The notes under the pieces were generated by a model. That model did not search any database. It was given only the letters and a program-made list of their open reading frames with translations, and was not told the origin of the DNA. From NCBI GenBank assembly GCA_003665825.1, contig QPFY01000015.1:434001-498000 (forward strand): a DNA stretch of 64,000 bases, written 5' to 3'. This document shows, in pieces, positions 24,063-34,307 of this stretch; the first letter of the stretch is position 1, and each line of letters begins with the position of its first letter. Made by a program: the position numbers and the translations under genes. This stretch comes from Microbotryum silenes-acaulis (Eukaryota; Basidiomycota; Microbotryomycetes; Microbotryales; Microbotryaceae).

Positions 24063-24861
24063 CAGGGCTTCGCATTAGATCAGATAGATGCCTATCTATA
24101 TCTACACCTCCTATAACTATCGTTCATCTATCTATATGGCCATAGATCATAGATAGACAGATACGCTTGGACGTAACTACGCAGATATCTAAAGCATCTG
24201 CCAGGAATACACATTGAGGAGACAGGTTGTCCATGGTCAGAGGGGTTCAAGCATATTCAAGAAGCATATCCGCTTAAGTTTCCAAGACCTTATCAAGTCA
24301 TTGGCTTGGCTCCGAACGGTGGCGGTGAGACAGAGGCCGCCCTCCCGGCTGCCCGTTGTGCCCTACTAGTTCGGTCGGCTTCTATCTCGGAAGCGAAGCA
24401 AAACATTGCCTATCTTGAAGGCATGAGGCCTGAGACCTGAGCTCCTGAAAGGAAATGGGCAAATGAGCCAGAAGATTTTGGAGTCCGCATATTGCCACTG
24501 GTCGTCTGCCGGTTTCACTTCTCCCCTTTCTAGTACCTCCCCGTCTTCTCCCTCTCTAGCTCATAAATCCCCAAACTCCTCATCTTGCTACAACATGGCT
24601 ACTCCTACTGCCGCAGAAGATCTTGTCGCCACTGTCTTCAGCACGGAGGCGGAAGCAAAAGTGTTCTACACCGAGCTTCGGTCTGCTGGCCCCGAAGATC
24701 GATTGCAAGCGAGGTGCGCCGACGTTGCTCGGGCCTTCCTTTTCTCCCGGACCTCGGGAAGGTGGGATCATTTCGATGTCGTCGTGTTTCGATCGAATGG
24801 CAAATTGAAGATCCGAGCAACGTGCAAGACTCCTCCAGCCTCTCATTGCGAAACCGTTGAC
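24063..24861 (+). repeat. Left arm of 799-bp inverted repeat
   Basis: Contains the 5' terminal repeat, the subterminal ATCTAT motifs, the presumptive promoter and the first ~89 codons of the transposase. The reverse complement recurs at 24974-25772 with the same length. The 132-aa frames read from each arm are identical, and I saw no mismatch in the stretches compared. The arm ends in GTTGAC. Confidence 0.93.
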
Positions 24862-24875
24862 TTCGAGACCGCACA

Positions 24876-24883
24876 CCAACACG
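24876..24883. repeat. Left inner 8-bp duplication (CCAACACG)
   Basis: Matches 25773-25780, on the far side of the inserted inverted segment. It lies inside the transposase reading frame. Confidence 0.8.
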
Positions 24884-24885
24884 GT

Positions 24886-24985
24886 GTTGACGGTGTGCGG
24901 TTAGGGTCAACGGTTTCCGGTTGACGGTGTGCGGTTAGGGTCAACGGTTTCCGGTTGACGGTGTGCGGTTAGGGTCAACGGTTTC
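24886..24985. repeat. Three tandem 34-bp units between the inverted arms
   Basis: Units start at 24886, 24920 and 24954. Each holds GTTGAC, then GGTGTGCGGTTAGG, then GTCAAC, then GGTTTCCG; the third runs into the right arm. GTTGAC and GTCAAC are reverse complements and match the exact ends of the two long arms. A TTAGGG occurs once per unit. Confidence 0.92.
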
Positions 24986-25240
24986 GCAATGAGAGGCTGG
25001 AGGAGTCTTGCACGTTGCTCGGATCTTCAATTTGCCATTCGATCGAAACACGACGACATCGAAATGATCCCACCTTCCCGAGGTCCGGGAGAAAAGGAAG
25101 GCCCGAGCAACGTCGGCGCACCTCGCTTGCAATCGATCTTCGGGGCCAGCAGACCGAAGCTCGGTGTAGAACACTTTTGCTTCCGCCTCCGTGCTGAAGA
25201 CAGTGGCGACAAGATCTTCTGCGGCAGTAGGAGTAGCCAT
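24974..25240 (-). pseudogene. Truncated inverted copy of the transposase N-terminus
   Basis: Encodes the same first ~89 residues as the left arm (MATPTAAEDL to HCETVD), then runs into the 34-bp repeats and stops at 24941. It carries its own copy of the presumptive promoter and could be transcribed towards the left arm, producing hairpin RNA. Confidence 0.85.
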
Positions 25241-25772
25241 GTTGTAGCAAGATGAGGAGTTTGGGGATTTATGAGCTAGAGAGGGAGAAGACGGGGAGGT
25301 ACTAGAAAGGGGAGAAGTGAAACCGGCAGACGACCAGTGGCAATATGCGGACTCCAAAATCTTCTGGCTCATTTGCCCATTTCCTTTCAGGAGCTCAGGT
25401 CTCAGGCCTCATGCCTTCAAGATAGGCAATGTTTTGCTTCGCTTCCGAGATAGAAGCCGACCGAACTAGTAGGGCACAACGGGCAGCCGGGAGGGCGGCC
25501 TCTGTCTCACCGCCACCGTTCGGAGCCAAGCCAATGACTTGATAAGGTCTTGGAAACTTAAGCGGATATGCTTCTTGAATATGCTTGAACCCCTCTGACC
25601 ATGGACAACCTGTCTCCTCAATGTGTATTCCTGGCAGATGCTTTAGATATCTGCGTAGTTACGTCCAAGCGTATCTGTCTATCTATGATCTATGGCCATA
25701 TAGATAGATGAACGATAGTTATAGGAGGTGTAGATATAGATAGGCATCTATCTGATCTAATGCGAAGCCCTG
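24974..25772 (-). repeat. Right arm of 799-bp inverted repeat
   Basis: Inverted copy of 24063-24861, ending in the complete terminal repeat CAGGGCTTCGCATTA read on the minus strand. It begins with GTCAAC, the reverse complement of the last six bases of the left arm. Confidence 0.93.
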
Positions 25773-25780
25773 CCAACACG
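25773..25780. repeat. Right inner 8-bp duplication (CCAACACG)
   Basis: Directly follows the internal CAGGG-type terminus; pairs with 24876-24883. Confidence 0.8.
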
Positions 25781-28675
25781 GCGTATCGAACTGGAACAGG
25801 GGCATCAAACAATGCCTGGCATCCAGGGGGGAAGGGGCGAACACGGTTAGTTCGCTTGAAATAATGTTTGCAGGCTGTTACAGCAGGTCACTAAAGATTT
25901 TTCTGTCTTGTACTTTCAGAACGTGCAACCATTGCTTTCTGCTGCAATCTTCGACAATGCGCTGTTCATGTTATCCATCGTTCTTCACGTTGCAATCTCG
26001 AAGGAAGCGTTCACTCACGTAGACCCCCAACTTCAAACCTGGCTCGCCTACTCCTATCACGTCGCCAATGTGAATGCTATCCTCGGTAGTCACGACACCG
26101 TCAAGAGGCTACTCGTTCATCTACATAGGGAGCTGTCGGTTCAATTCGGCGAATTTCTTGTCAAGCGAAATCGCGGGATTCATCTGGTTATCGATGGTTG
26201 GACCGCTCCCAACTGCATCAGTGTTCTCGGAGTCGTCGTAGTGTATGAACAAGATGCGTTGTTCATCGTCACATACTCAAGTTCATCGAGTCGAAAGGTC
26301 GCCACGGCGGGAAAGAGCTCGCAGCGTCGCTTCATGAATGCGTCGAAGAGTTCAAGATCTCGCATCTCGTTCGAACCCTCGTGATGGACAACGCCTCGAA
26401 CTGCAACAAGATGGCGGTGGAGTACAAGAACCTCAATGACTCGTGGTGGGGACCCGAGATGCGAGTTCGCTGCTTCGCCCACATTCTCCAGCTAGTGATG
26501 GGCGCACTTTACGCTGCCTTTTCCATGGCCCCTGCTCGTCCGCCTACTCCTCGGGCGCGCAAGAACAAGAACACGACTGGCAAGCATATATCTGCTTTCG
26601 ACGGTCATCCCAACGTCGAAGATGATTCGGATGCTGAAGATCAGAGGATCGACGACGAGATTGCTCAAGCTCTGTCCATTGCGACTGCCTCTGGTGACTA
26701 CGACATTTCAGCATTGGAATTTACGGTGAACAATTCGAAGACTTGCTTGAGAGAGGCTTTGGATTGGGGCGAGTCGGTCGGCATCAAGATTCAACCCATC
26801 CTTCGACGGAAATGCATGACCATCATTCCTACGATCGCCGATTTTGCACAACACGTTTCGGAACTGAGAGTCAAATCCTCCGACAAACACAGATGGCAGC
26901 AGTCGGTCGTTGCCACCGCCAAGGACCGACCCGATTCCAAGGCGACGGAGCTTTCCCGCAAAAACGAGACGCGTTGGAACTCTATTCACCTCTGCCTTCA
27001 GAGCCATGTTCTGTTCTCGAGTGCCATCGACTACTATATGGCGCGCGACGACACACCGTGGACAAATTCGCCCTTCCTGATGACGCACTTGATATCGTTA
27101 AAGAGCTCCTTGACATTGGCGAATACCTCAAGACCCTGACGGTTCAGTTCCAAGATGCAACGCCTCGCACTTGGGATGTCATCGCCGAGTTCGAACGAGT
27201 TGAAGGCATGCTTGACAACAAGGCTCAAACCGCTTCTCCCATGGTGCGCATCGCAGCCAAGTCCGCTTTGATTGTTCTGGGCAACTACTACTCGAAGGTT
27301 GGCGACGATTCGATTGCTGCATTTGGGTCGATGTTCTTTCATCCTCGTCACCATCTGCGATTCTTTCAGCGACCTGGAACTGCTTGGGCCGAAACCGATA
27401 TCAATGAGAAGCAGAAGAAGCTCTATGAAATCTACAAGAAGGTGTACCTTCCTCTCTATGAGGACATCCCCGAAGCTGGTCCTCCGTCCCCGATTGATTC
27501 CGATGCTTGCTCCGACCACGATTTGTATGGTGATGAAGGAGGTGACACACAAGGCTCTCACAACTACTACGAGCCAGATGCCTTCCTCCAGTACTGGGCT
27601 AGGGGATGCGTCAGACTGAACAAGAACGACGCCTACAAGGGGTGCCCTATCAAGTATTGGGTGACACAACGTGCGATTCCAGGGCAGAAGGCTCTTGCCG
27701 AGATGGCAATTGACTTCATCACAATTCCACCAACTGCGTGCGATGCGGAACGCGCTTTCTCCACCGGCGGCCGGACGATCAACTATATGCAGCACAGCAC
27801 CTCCGCCGAAGTTCTGAACGCCAAGATGTGTCTCGGTAGCTGGGCTAACCCGACCGCTCCTATCTTCGGGGGCACCCCCGAGGGCTTCGCTCGTCATGCC
27901 CGACCCATCATCGCAAGTGAGTTCAAATGAGAGGAGTCATGCTAGCCCCAGCTACTTGCAGCGACTAAGGACCCAATAATCTTTCTTGCAGGCAAGCTCC
28001 GTGCTCCATCGAAGCGTGTCGTGGCAAAGAAGAGTTCTTCGGCAGTTCACAAAGCGAATAAGCGGCAGCGCCACAACGTCACTGGAGAATCCTCGCGATC
28101 GACCTCGCTCTCGCAAAATTCGCCGATTGAGGAGCTGGAACTCTCAGACACGGACGAAGAATCGTCTTGAGCGTTACCCAAGTATGCAACAGAGTAAATC
28201 TTCGTTTCTCCCATGTACATAATAAACCCTCAACAACATATTTTCTCTCTGTTTCTCTGTTTCTGCCCCTTCATAAATTTTTCAACCGAGTCCTCTAGCT
28301 TTCCCTCATTTGCACTTGCTCTCCGTCGTCTGTCAATAGAATACAAGGCACGGCTGCCATTCTGCCACTTCGTCGAGTTTTTCTGGCGGCAGCTGGAGAG
28401 ATCTTGTCATGGCTGCAAAGGCCTTTTGTGTCAAGGACAAGGGAACAAGGGTCCGCCCTGTCATATCTATACACGCACATCTATGCATGCCTTCACACAT
28501 CTAGTCATCATCTATCAAGTGGCGTTTATCTACGTAGATATCCACTAGATATCTATCTTTCATCTATCTGTTCTGCTGTAGATGACAGATCTATAGATAG
28601 CCCGAAAAAAGGCAAAATTATAGATAGATAAAAGATATCTACGCGCATATCTGATCTATATAATGCGAAGCCCTG

Positions 28676-28683
28676 CTCGCCTG
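28676..28683. repeat. Right outer 8-bp target-site duplication (CTCGCCTG)
   Basis: Perfect copy of 24055-24062. Confidence 0.95.
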
Positions 28684-28995
28684 GGTTGACTTGACTCAAT
28701 TCATGGAAAATGTTCATGAGGGACCCCCCCCCCCCCCCCCCCCCCTTGTTCGTGTACGGGCCCCAGGTTTGGAGGGAAGATCAAAGGGACAGAAGTAGCG
28801 CGAGGTAAAGGAGGAGGTAGGAGCGAGGGATGAAACAGGGGGGGAAATGAAACCGCGCGCGCCGAGAGCGAAGTGGTGCAAACCCCCCACTGCAGGACGC
28901 GCATCGCGTTCTCTCACTCCCCTCTCTTCCTTCACTCTGGTCCGTGCGCCTTGACGAGGATCGACTGCGACTTGTTGCGTGTGCGAGAGGAGGTG
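28684..28995. other. Short intergenic region with C22 tract
   Basis: Between the transposon and the UPF1-like helicase start. It contains a run of 22 C at 28724-28745. The hAT insertion therefore sits about 320 bp upstream of the helicase start codon, probably at the edge of its promoter. Confidence 0.6.
28724..28745. repeat. C22 homopolymer
   Basis: Twenty-two consecutive C, 40 bases to the right of the transposon's duplication. Confidence 0.9.
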
Positions 28996-31900
28996 ATGTC
29001 GTCGTCGTCGAGATGGGGTCGATGTTTGATCCACCAAGCCTACCATCCTCAAAGTCATCAGGTGTCGTCGTCAGCGTTGGGTCGAGGGGGGCGCGAAAGC
29101 GGTCAAAGCGCCAGCGCGTCGACGATCCCGTTCGTGCGAGCGATCCATACCAGCTCGACTTCGGCTGCAGTGGAAGGCGTGCTACCGAAACGAAATAAGG
29201 AGAGGAACGGTCCTCCTCCTATCGCACCACTACCAACTCCACCACCGCGAACGTCCTCATTCTCAAAGCTCAAGGCGCGAACGACCCCGACGCGATCTCA
29301 ATCCCATGTCAAAGACGTCTCCCACATCGGAGGGGCACATGCGGACGACCCCGTTGGAGAAATGTACTACGAGATAGATGTTTCGGACGGGGTCGACGAA
29401 ATTCCTTATGACGATTTGGTTTCGGCTTTGTATGCGACGAGGGAGACTCCTCTCGCCGATGAGCAGGATCTGGGTGAGGAAGGCGTCCAGGGGATTGAGG
29501 GACTCTTTGAGGATGTGGAAGGCGATTCAAGAAAAGGGGTGGAGGAGAGTTTGGATTGGCAGGTGCTTTTGGATGAGTTGGCTACGAGGGATCATAGGGA
29601 AGGGAGTAAAGTCGGGACGACGAAGGCAAAGGCACGAGAGATCGAGGAACCGAAGATTGTTCCTGCACCGAAACCTACAACTACGACTACGACTACCTCA
29701 TCGAGTATGGAAATCAAGCCATCAAAATCTTCGACAAGTCAAATACCTGAACCTGTATCGACACCGATACCTGCATCAACCCGAGCGCCAATTGTCAAAG
29801 CTATCCCTGCGATCATCACACCCACGAAGAGGCTCGCCCCTCTCGGCAAAGCACGGGACCTTAACCCTTCACCACGACCCATCGGCATCCTACCCTACAC
29901 ACCTCCATCCAATGTTTCCCCCACCGATCCTTCTTCCCGCCCCCTCCTCTCGCGCTACGACTGGCGTCTCTCCTCCCCACTCCCCCGACAATCTCCCTCC
30001 CTCATCCCCCCACCTCTCGACATCCCCACCAGCAATCTTCAACAGGGGGCAAACAAGTTGGTCGGTGTGGGACAGGCACCTTATTTCAGTGGGAGGAAGA
30101 TCAAGGATGTAGAAGGGTGGGGGTGGAAGGGGAGAGTGCCCCAGGGGGAAAAGGGGACTTGGAGGGCCGCGGACCGGCATCGGATAAAGTGAGTTCGTTT
30201 GGGTTTCGCTTTCGAATTCTGTTGGTTCGTTCCGGTGACTGAGAATTCATATACACCAACAGACTCGATCGCCTACTAGACCTAACCGAAGAAGCGGAGG
30301 AGAAATCCTACCTCGAAACTTTAGCTCGATCTGGCACGCCCGAACAACGCGAAACCTTGGGGCGAACCGTTTGTCGCGCCCAGGGGATGTGGTTGACCAA
30401 GTCGAAGAGGACCGATGAGATTCTCAAGATGACGAGGGAGGAGAAGGATGAGTTGAGGAGAAAGTCGGCGGGCGGGGGAGGGGTTATTTCGACTTGGAGG
30501 AATTGTGAGGGTGGGGATTTGGATGAGGCCAATGGGTATAGATTTGTGTGAGTGCGCTCTCGAACGTGGCTGATGAGGCTTTGTGCTGAATGAATGTTCT
30601 CCCCGCCTTAGACCGGGTACGATCCTCCGCTTCACACCGCTCAAGTCCGAGAACGTCGGCTCTGGACCGGCACCTCCACCGAGTCATGCGTCGAAACATC
30701 CTCAGGGGTCGGTGTTGGAGGTTCAAAATGGGCGACTGATCGTCATTTTTGAGGAGGCGGATATGTGGGTCCTGGGACAGGAGGAGTATCGGTGAGTTGA
30801 TGGCGTGCTTTGGATCGAAGCTTAGAGTAGTATCGCTGATCGAGGTGAATAATGCGTTCTCAGAATCGACATCGGCGTCGACGATGCCTCGTACCACCTC
30901 CAACGCGCCGCCATTGACAGTCTCTACTTTGACTCGGCGCGTCAACGACTCCGCAACGAGCGCACATGGCAAGCCGCGCACATGGCGTTCGCAAGGACCA
31001 AGATTTGTCCGACGGTTCGGGAGTGGACCTTGCAAGGTACTGATGTGAGGGAGTTGATCGTGCCGACCGAAGCGACGCCCGCGGTAAAGGTCGTACAAAA
31101 TTCGGCTGAACTCTCATTCGACGAGCTGATCGATGGGCTGGACGAGTCGGTCACTGCTTCCATGACTCAAGTCGAAGAGACGACACCGACGCCCGCATCA
31201 AACCCTTCCCCCTTGCTGTGCGACAACCAACTTATCAACTCATGGGTCAAGCGCCACCAACGTTCCCCACCCTTAGCAATGGAAGGGGACCCGATCCTCC
31301 GCCTGAACGATTCCCAAACCCGTGCCGTGGCAATGGCCATGTCCGAATCGCTCTCCCTCATCCAAGGTCCCCCAGGGACAGGTAAATCCGCCACCTTGGT
31401 GACGTTGATTCATCTCCTTAAAACGCATTTCCGGGTCCCCCAACCGATCCTCCTATGCGCACCAACGCACGTCTCGATTGATCATTTATTATCCCTTCTC
31501 ATCGACGCGGGGTTGAACCCATTGAGAATGGGAAAAGCGTATAAGGTTAGGGAGGAGTTGAGGGAGTGGACTGTGGAGAGGAGGAGGGAAGGTCATCCGC
31601 TTTGGGATTTGTGTGAGGGGGCTAGAGTCGAGTGTGAGAGAATCAGGGGGGAGTTGGATGGGTTGAGGGAGACGGTCGGGGATGATAAGAAGGGGTTGGA
31701 AAGGATCAGTGAGTTAGGTTTAGGGTGCGAAATGGGGAGGAGAGGACTGATGTTTTGCGAGGTGCTGCGTTCGTACATTGCAGTGGAGATGGAGGAGATT
31801 CTCAAGAACGAGTGGCGCAGGTTCGTCACTCTAGAACAGAGATTGTACTCGAGCTTGCTCGCGACCGCAGATGTGTTTTGTTCGACCACGATCGGAGCGG

Positions 31901-33161
31901 GCGCGACGAAGATCATGAGCGTAAGTCCGGCTGTGCACCGACGAGACGAACCAGTATGCTCATTCTCGTTCAATTTGGAGTAGATGATCGATTTTCCTAT
32001 CGTCTTTCTGGACGAAGCAGCGATGTGCACCGAGGTGAGTGAACCGGACGGCAGGAATGAGTTGTGCGCAGCCAGCGAGCTTATTCGAATCTCGACTTGA
32101 CTCTCAGCCCGTGAGCTTGATCCCTCTGATGAAGGGGGCCCAACACGTCTGCTTTATTGGCGATCAGAAACAGTTGCCGGCTGTGGTCAAGGTGAGTGCG
32201 AGGGGCTCGTCAGCTCACCGAGCTATTGCTAGAAGCTGACCGAGTCTTGAAAAGCACTCTCAGTCTCGCGAAGCCGTTCAGAATCGATTGCACGTCAGCT
32301 TGTTCGAGAGGCTCATGGCTGAGAAAGGTGGATTAATTCCGTCAGGGGGTTAGCCTCGTTTGAGAATTCGACGGAAGCTGATCAGTGTTCGTGACGTGAC
32401 CTCCAGCCGTGCAAACGACCCTACTCGACACGCAATACCGCATGCGACCTCAAATTTCGGCCTTTCCCAACCAAGCGTTCTACAATTCGGCACTCAAGGA
32501 CGCTCCGAACGTGAGACGATCCTCACCGCCCAAATCGACGTACCTCCAGATGAACGCCGAGACGGGCAAACCTGATCCCTGCGTGTTCATTTCGCACGAA
32601 GGCGCCGAGACGTTCTTTCGTCAATCGACGTTGAACGAGACCGAAGTGGACCTCATCGTCTCCATCGTCGGTGACCTCTTGACGCGGAATCCCGAGCTCG
32701 ACGCTTCGACGATCGGGATCATTTCACCTTACGCTTCCCAAACGAGGTTATTGAGCGATACCTTTTCCATCGGGGATCGCAGAGGGTTCAGTTCGCGCGT
32801 CATCGATCGATGGGGTTTCGACATCGCCCTTCGAGCGAGTCAAGTCGAAGTTAATACCGTCGATGGGTATCAAGGTCGAGAGAAATCCATCATCATCTTA
32901 TCGACCGTTCGTTCGAACCCGGCGAACTTTATTGGGTTTCTCTCGGATCGGAGGAGGTTGAACGTCGCGCTGACGAGGGCCAAGGATTTGTTGTTCGTGG
33001 TCGGGAATGAGAGAACGTTGGGGTTCGCGAGGAGCGGGTGGGGTGGGAGGGAGGAAGATGAAGGGGACGGGGGAACGGGCGTCTGGAAGGGTTTTTTGGC
33101 GTGGTATAGAGCGAGAGGGTGGGTAAAGCAATGGGGTGCCAGCGGTGGGAAGGGGCAGTGA
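28996..33161 (+). CDS. UPF1-like SF1 helicase, probably mitochondrial
   Basis: Eight exons: 28996-30188, 30263-30547, 30612-30791, 30864-31920, 31984-32034, 32108-32191, 32264-32327, 32407-33161; 1222 aa. The first ~60 residues are Ser/Arg-rich with VRAIHTSS, resembling a mitochondrial presequence; then comes a ~330-aa low-complexity stretch. Helicase motifs follow in SF1B order: Walker A QGPPGTGKSAT (~720), motif II FLDEAAMCTE (~915), motif III GDQKQLPAVV, motif IV LLDTQYRMRP, motif V VDGYQGREKSIIIL, motif VI LNVALTRAKDLL. This is the AAA_11/AAA_12 arrangement of UPF1, SMUBP-2/Hcs1 and Sen1 proteins, which unwind RNA or DNA 5' to 3'. The UPF1 Cys/His-rich domain is absent. Mitochondrial targeting is inferred from composition only. 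Confidence 0.88.
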
Positions 33162-34307
33162 GGGGGTCGGGTAAATTGTTTTTCGCATATCACGTTTTCG
33201 TACCCCTTCATCTCCCGCTTCCTCACTCTAAGATGTTCGCGGGGTCGTTGTGTTTTCCCTTTCATGTGGTCTCTTGTATCTACCCAAGCGAGAAGGGGGG
33301 TTGGATTGGTCGTATTTCGTAAATCGTAAATTTCGGAGACGACGCGGCTCGCGCTGAAGCGCTGATGGGCCCCTCTTTGTTGCCGCTTCCCGTCGTGTTA
33401 TCTCCGCGCTCTCGGCTTTCAGCTCCAACTGCGCGAGTCGGGTCTTGTCGCCGGCTTTCTGCGTGGAGGTTCTGAGGTCATAGAGCCAGTGCATCTCTCC
33501 CCGAAGCGACGTACTTCCGTTGCTTCCAGCTCGAGCTTCATAAGTCGATCGCCACCAGCAGCGATTCATCTGGCGTTCAACGCGTTGCACGGTACCTCAT
33601 AACTGCTCGAAGCCACCAGCTCAGGACCACGATTAGCTCCTTCCGAGGACCTACTGTTGAAGGTGAGAAGAAACCCCTCGCTGGGTGTCACGGATGGCTA
33701 TCAATAGCTTCCGACGCGTGCGACGACGAACCACCGACGACGAAGCGAGCCAGTCGACGCGGAGACGAGTCCGAGGTCGCGATCAACAACATCGACCATA
33801 TCATGGCACGCGAGGAGGCATGTAGATTCGATTCGGATGGGCACGACTTTGGAATCACTGTCACCTCCTACGATAGCTCGCCCCCTCCGTTCTAACAAGG
33901 TCCGATTGCGAAAGCGCTCAGCTCGGGCACTGTATCATGAGGGACAGGCCTCTACGAAGATGCGCGAAAGGGAGGGAAGCATTGCAGTGTCAGCACAGTC
34001 AGCTCTGAGTTGCTGCTGTGTTGCGGTCGAACGTCGAGCGCGGTGATGGGCTTGAGTGGCAAGCTGTTCGCGTGCCCCCAGCTGCGACGACTACGACTAC
34101 GACGACGACGACGACGGATCGTGACGAGGCGCTCCGAATTGACATCCGCTCTCTTCATGGCATCAAGGCTTGCCTGCTGACATCGCCTTCGCATTGTTTT
34201 CAATCCAATCGTGCTGATATCTGCAGGTTCATACGAGACAGGTCCCATCGCTTGCCCCCTCTTCATCAATCCTCGGACCGCTTCCCTACTCCACCGCCTC
34301 GGTCGTC
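33162..34307. other. Intergenic, upstream of the SUMO ligase
   Basis: Presumptive helicase 3' UTR and ligase promoter. A long open frame runs into the SAP exon from 34018 but overlaps an ACG microsatellite and lacks any recognisable domain, so I treat it as leader sequence. Confidence 0.5.
34084..34117. repeat. ACG/ACT trinucleotide repeat
   Basis: About eleven triplets of CGA/CTA type in the leader region of the SUMO ligase gene. Confidence 0.8.

Larger units (their letters stand above)
24595..28170 (+). pseudogene. Interrupted and frameshifted hAT transposase
   Basis: Starts MATPTAAEDL at 24595. The frame runs to 24883, is broken by the 889-bp inserted segment, and resumes at 25781. Skipping the insert and one copy of its duplication gives an open frame with AHQHGVSNWNRGIKQC, the SN..R...C end of a BED-type finger. 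A likely intron (donor GTTAGT, acceptor at 25919) then joins to NVQPLLSAAIFDN. The core follows: LVIDGWTAPN, LVMDNASNCNKM, RCFAHILQLVMG, ETRWNSIHLCL. The dimerisation domain is near 27560-27880 (YWARG, IPPTACDAERAFSTGGR). A last intron (GTGAGT at 27915 to the acceptor before GCAAGC) leads to the end at 28170. Two further shifts, each fitting a lost single base, lie near 26270 and 27050; either decay or assembly error could explain them. Confidence 0.85.
24063..28675 (+). mobile_element. hAT DNA transposon with internal inverted duplication
   Basis: A 4613-bp element bounded by 15-bp perfect terminal inverted repeats (CAGGGCTTCGCATTA; the inverse ends at 28675) and by the duplication CTCGCCTG. 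Both subterminal zones (about 24080-24165 and 28525-28660) are packed with ATCTAT/ATAGAT motifs, typical of transposase-binding sites. The transposase region encodes a BED-type finger, a hAT core and a C-terminal hAT dimerisation domain but is broken (see pseudogene). Inside it, 24884-25772 is an extra segment flanked by its own 8-bp duplication. That segment carries 34-bp tandem repeats and an inverted copy of the element's first 799 bp. Confidence 0.95.

Noticed and set aside
24886..24985. TTAGGG motifs in the 34-bp repeats as interstitial telomere
   Set aside because: TTAGGG occurs only once per 34-bp unit within otherwise unrelated sequence; there is no (TTAGGG)n array.
24063..25772. Treating the whole 1710-bp inverted-repeat unit as an independently inserted fold-back element
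   Set aside because: Its two flanks (CTCGCCTG and CCAACACG) do not match; the outer duplication pairs with 28676 and the inner one with 24876, so the unit did not insert as a whole.
26240..26285. A 39-41 nt intron explaining the first transposase frameshift
   Set aside because: It is shorter than any other intron here and would delete conserved residues; a single lost base fits better.
34018..34307. N-terminal extension of the SUMO ligase from 34018
   Set aside because: The extension reads through an ACG microsatellite; the short exon MDSQEVR at 34308 gives a normal start just before the SAP domain.
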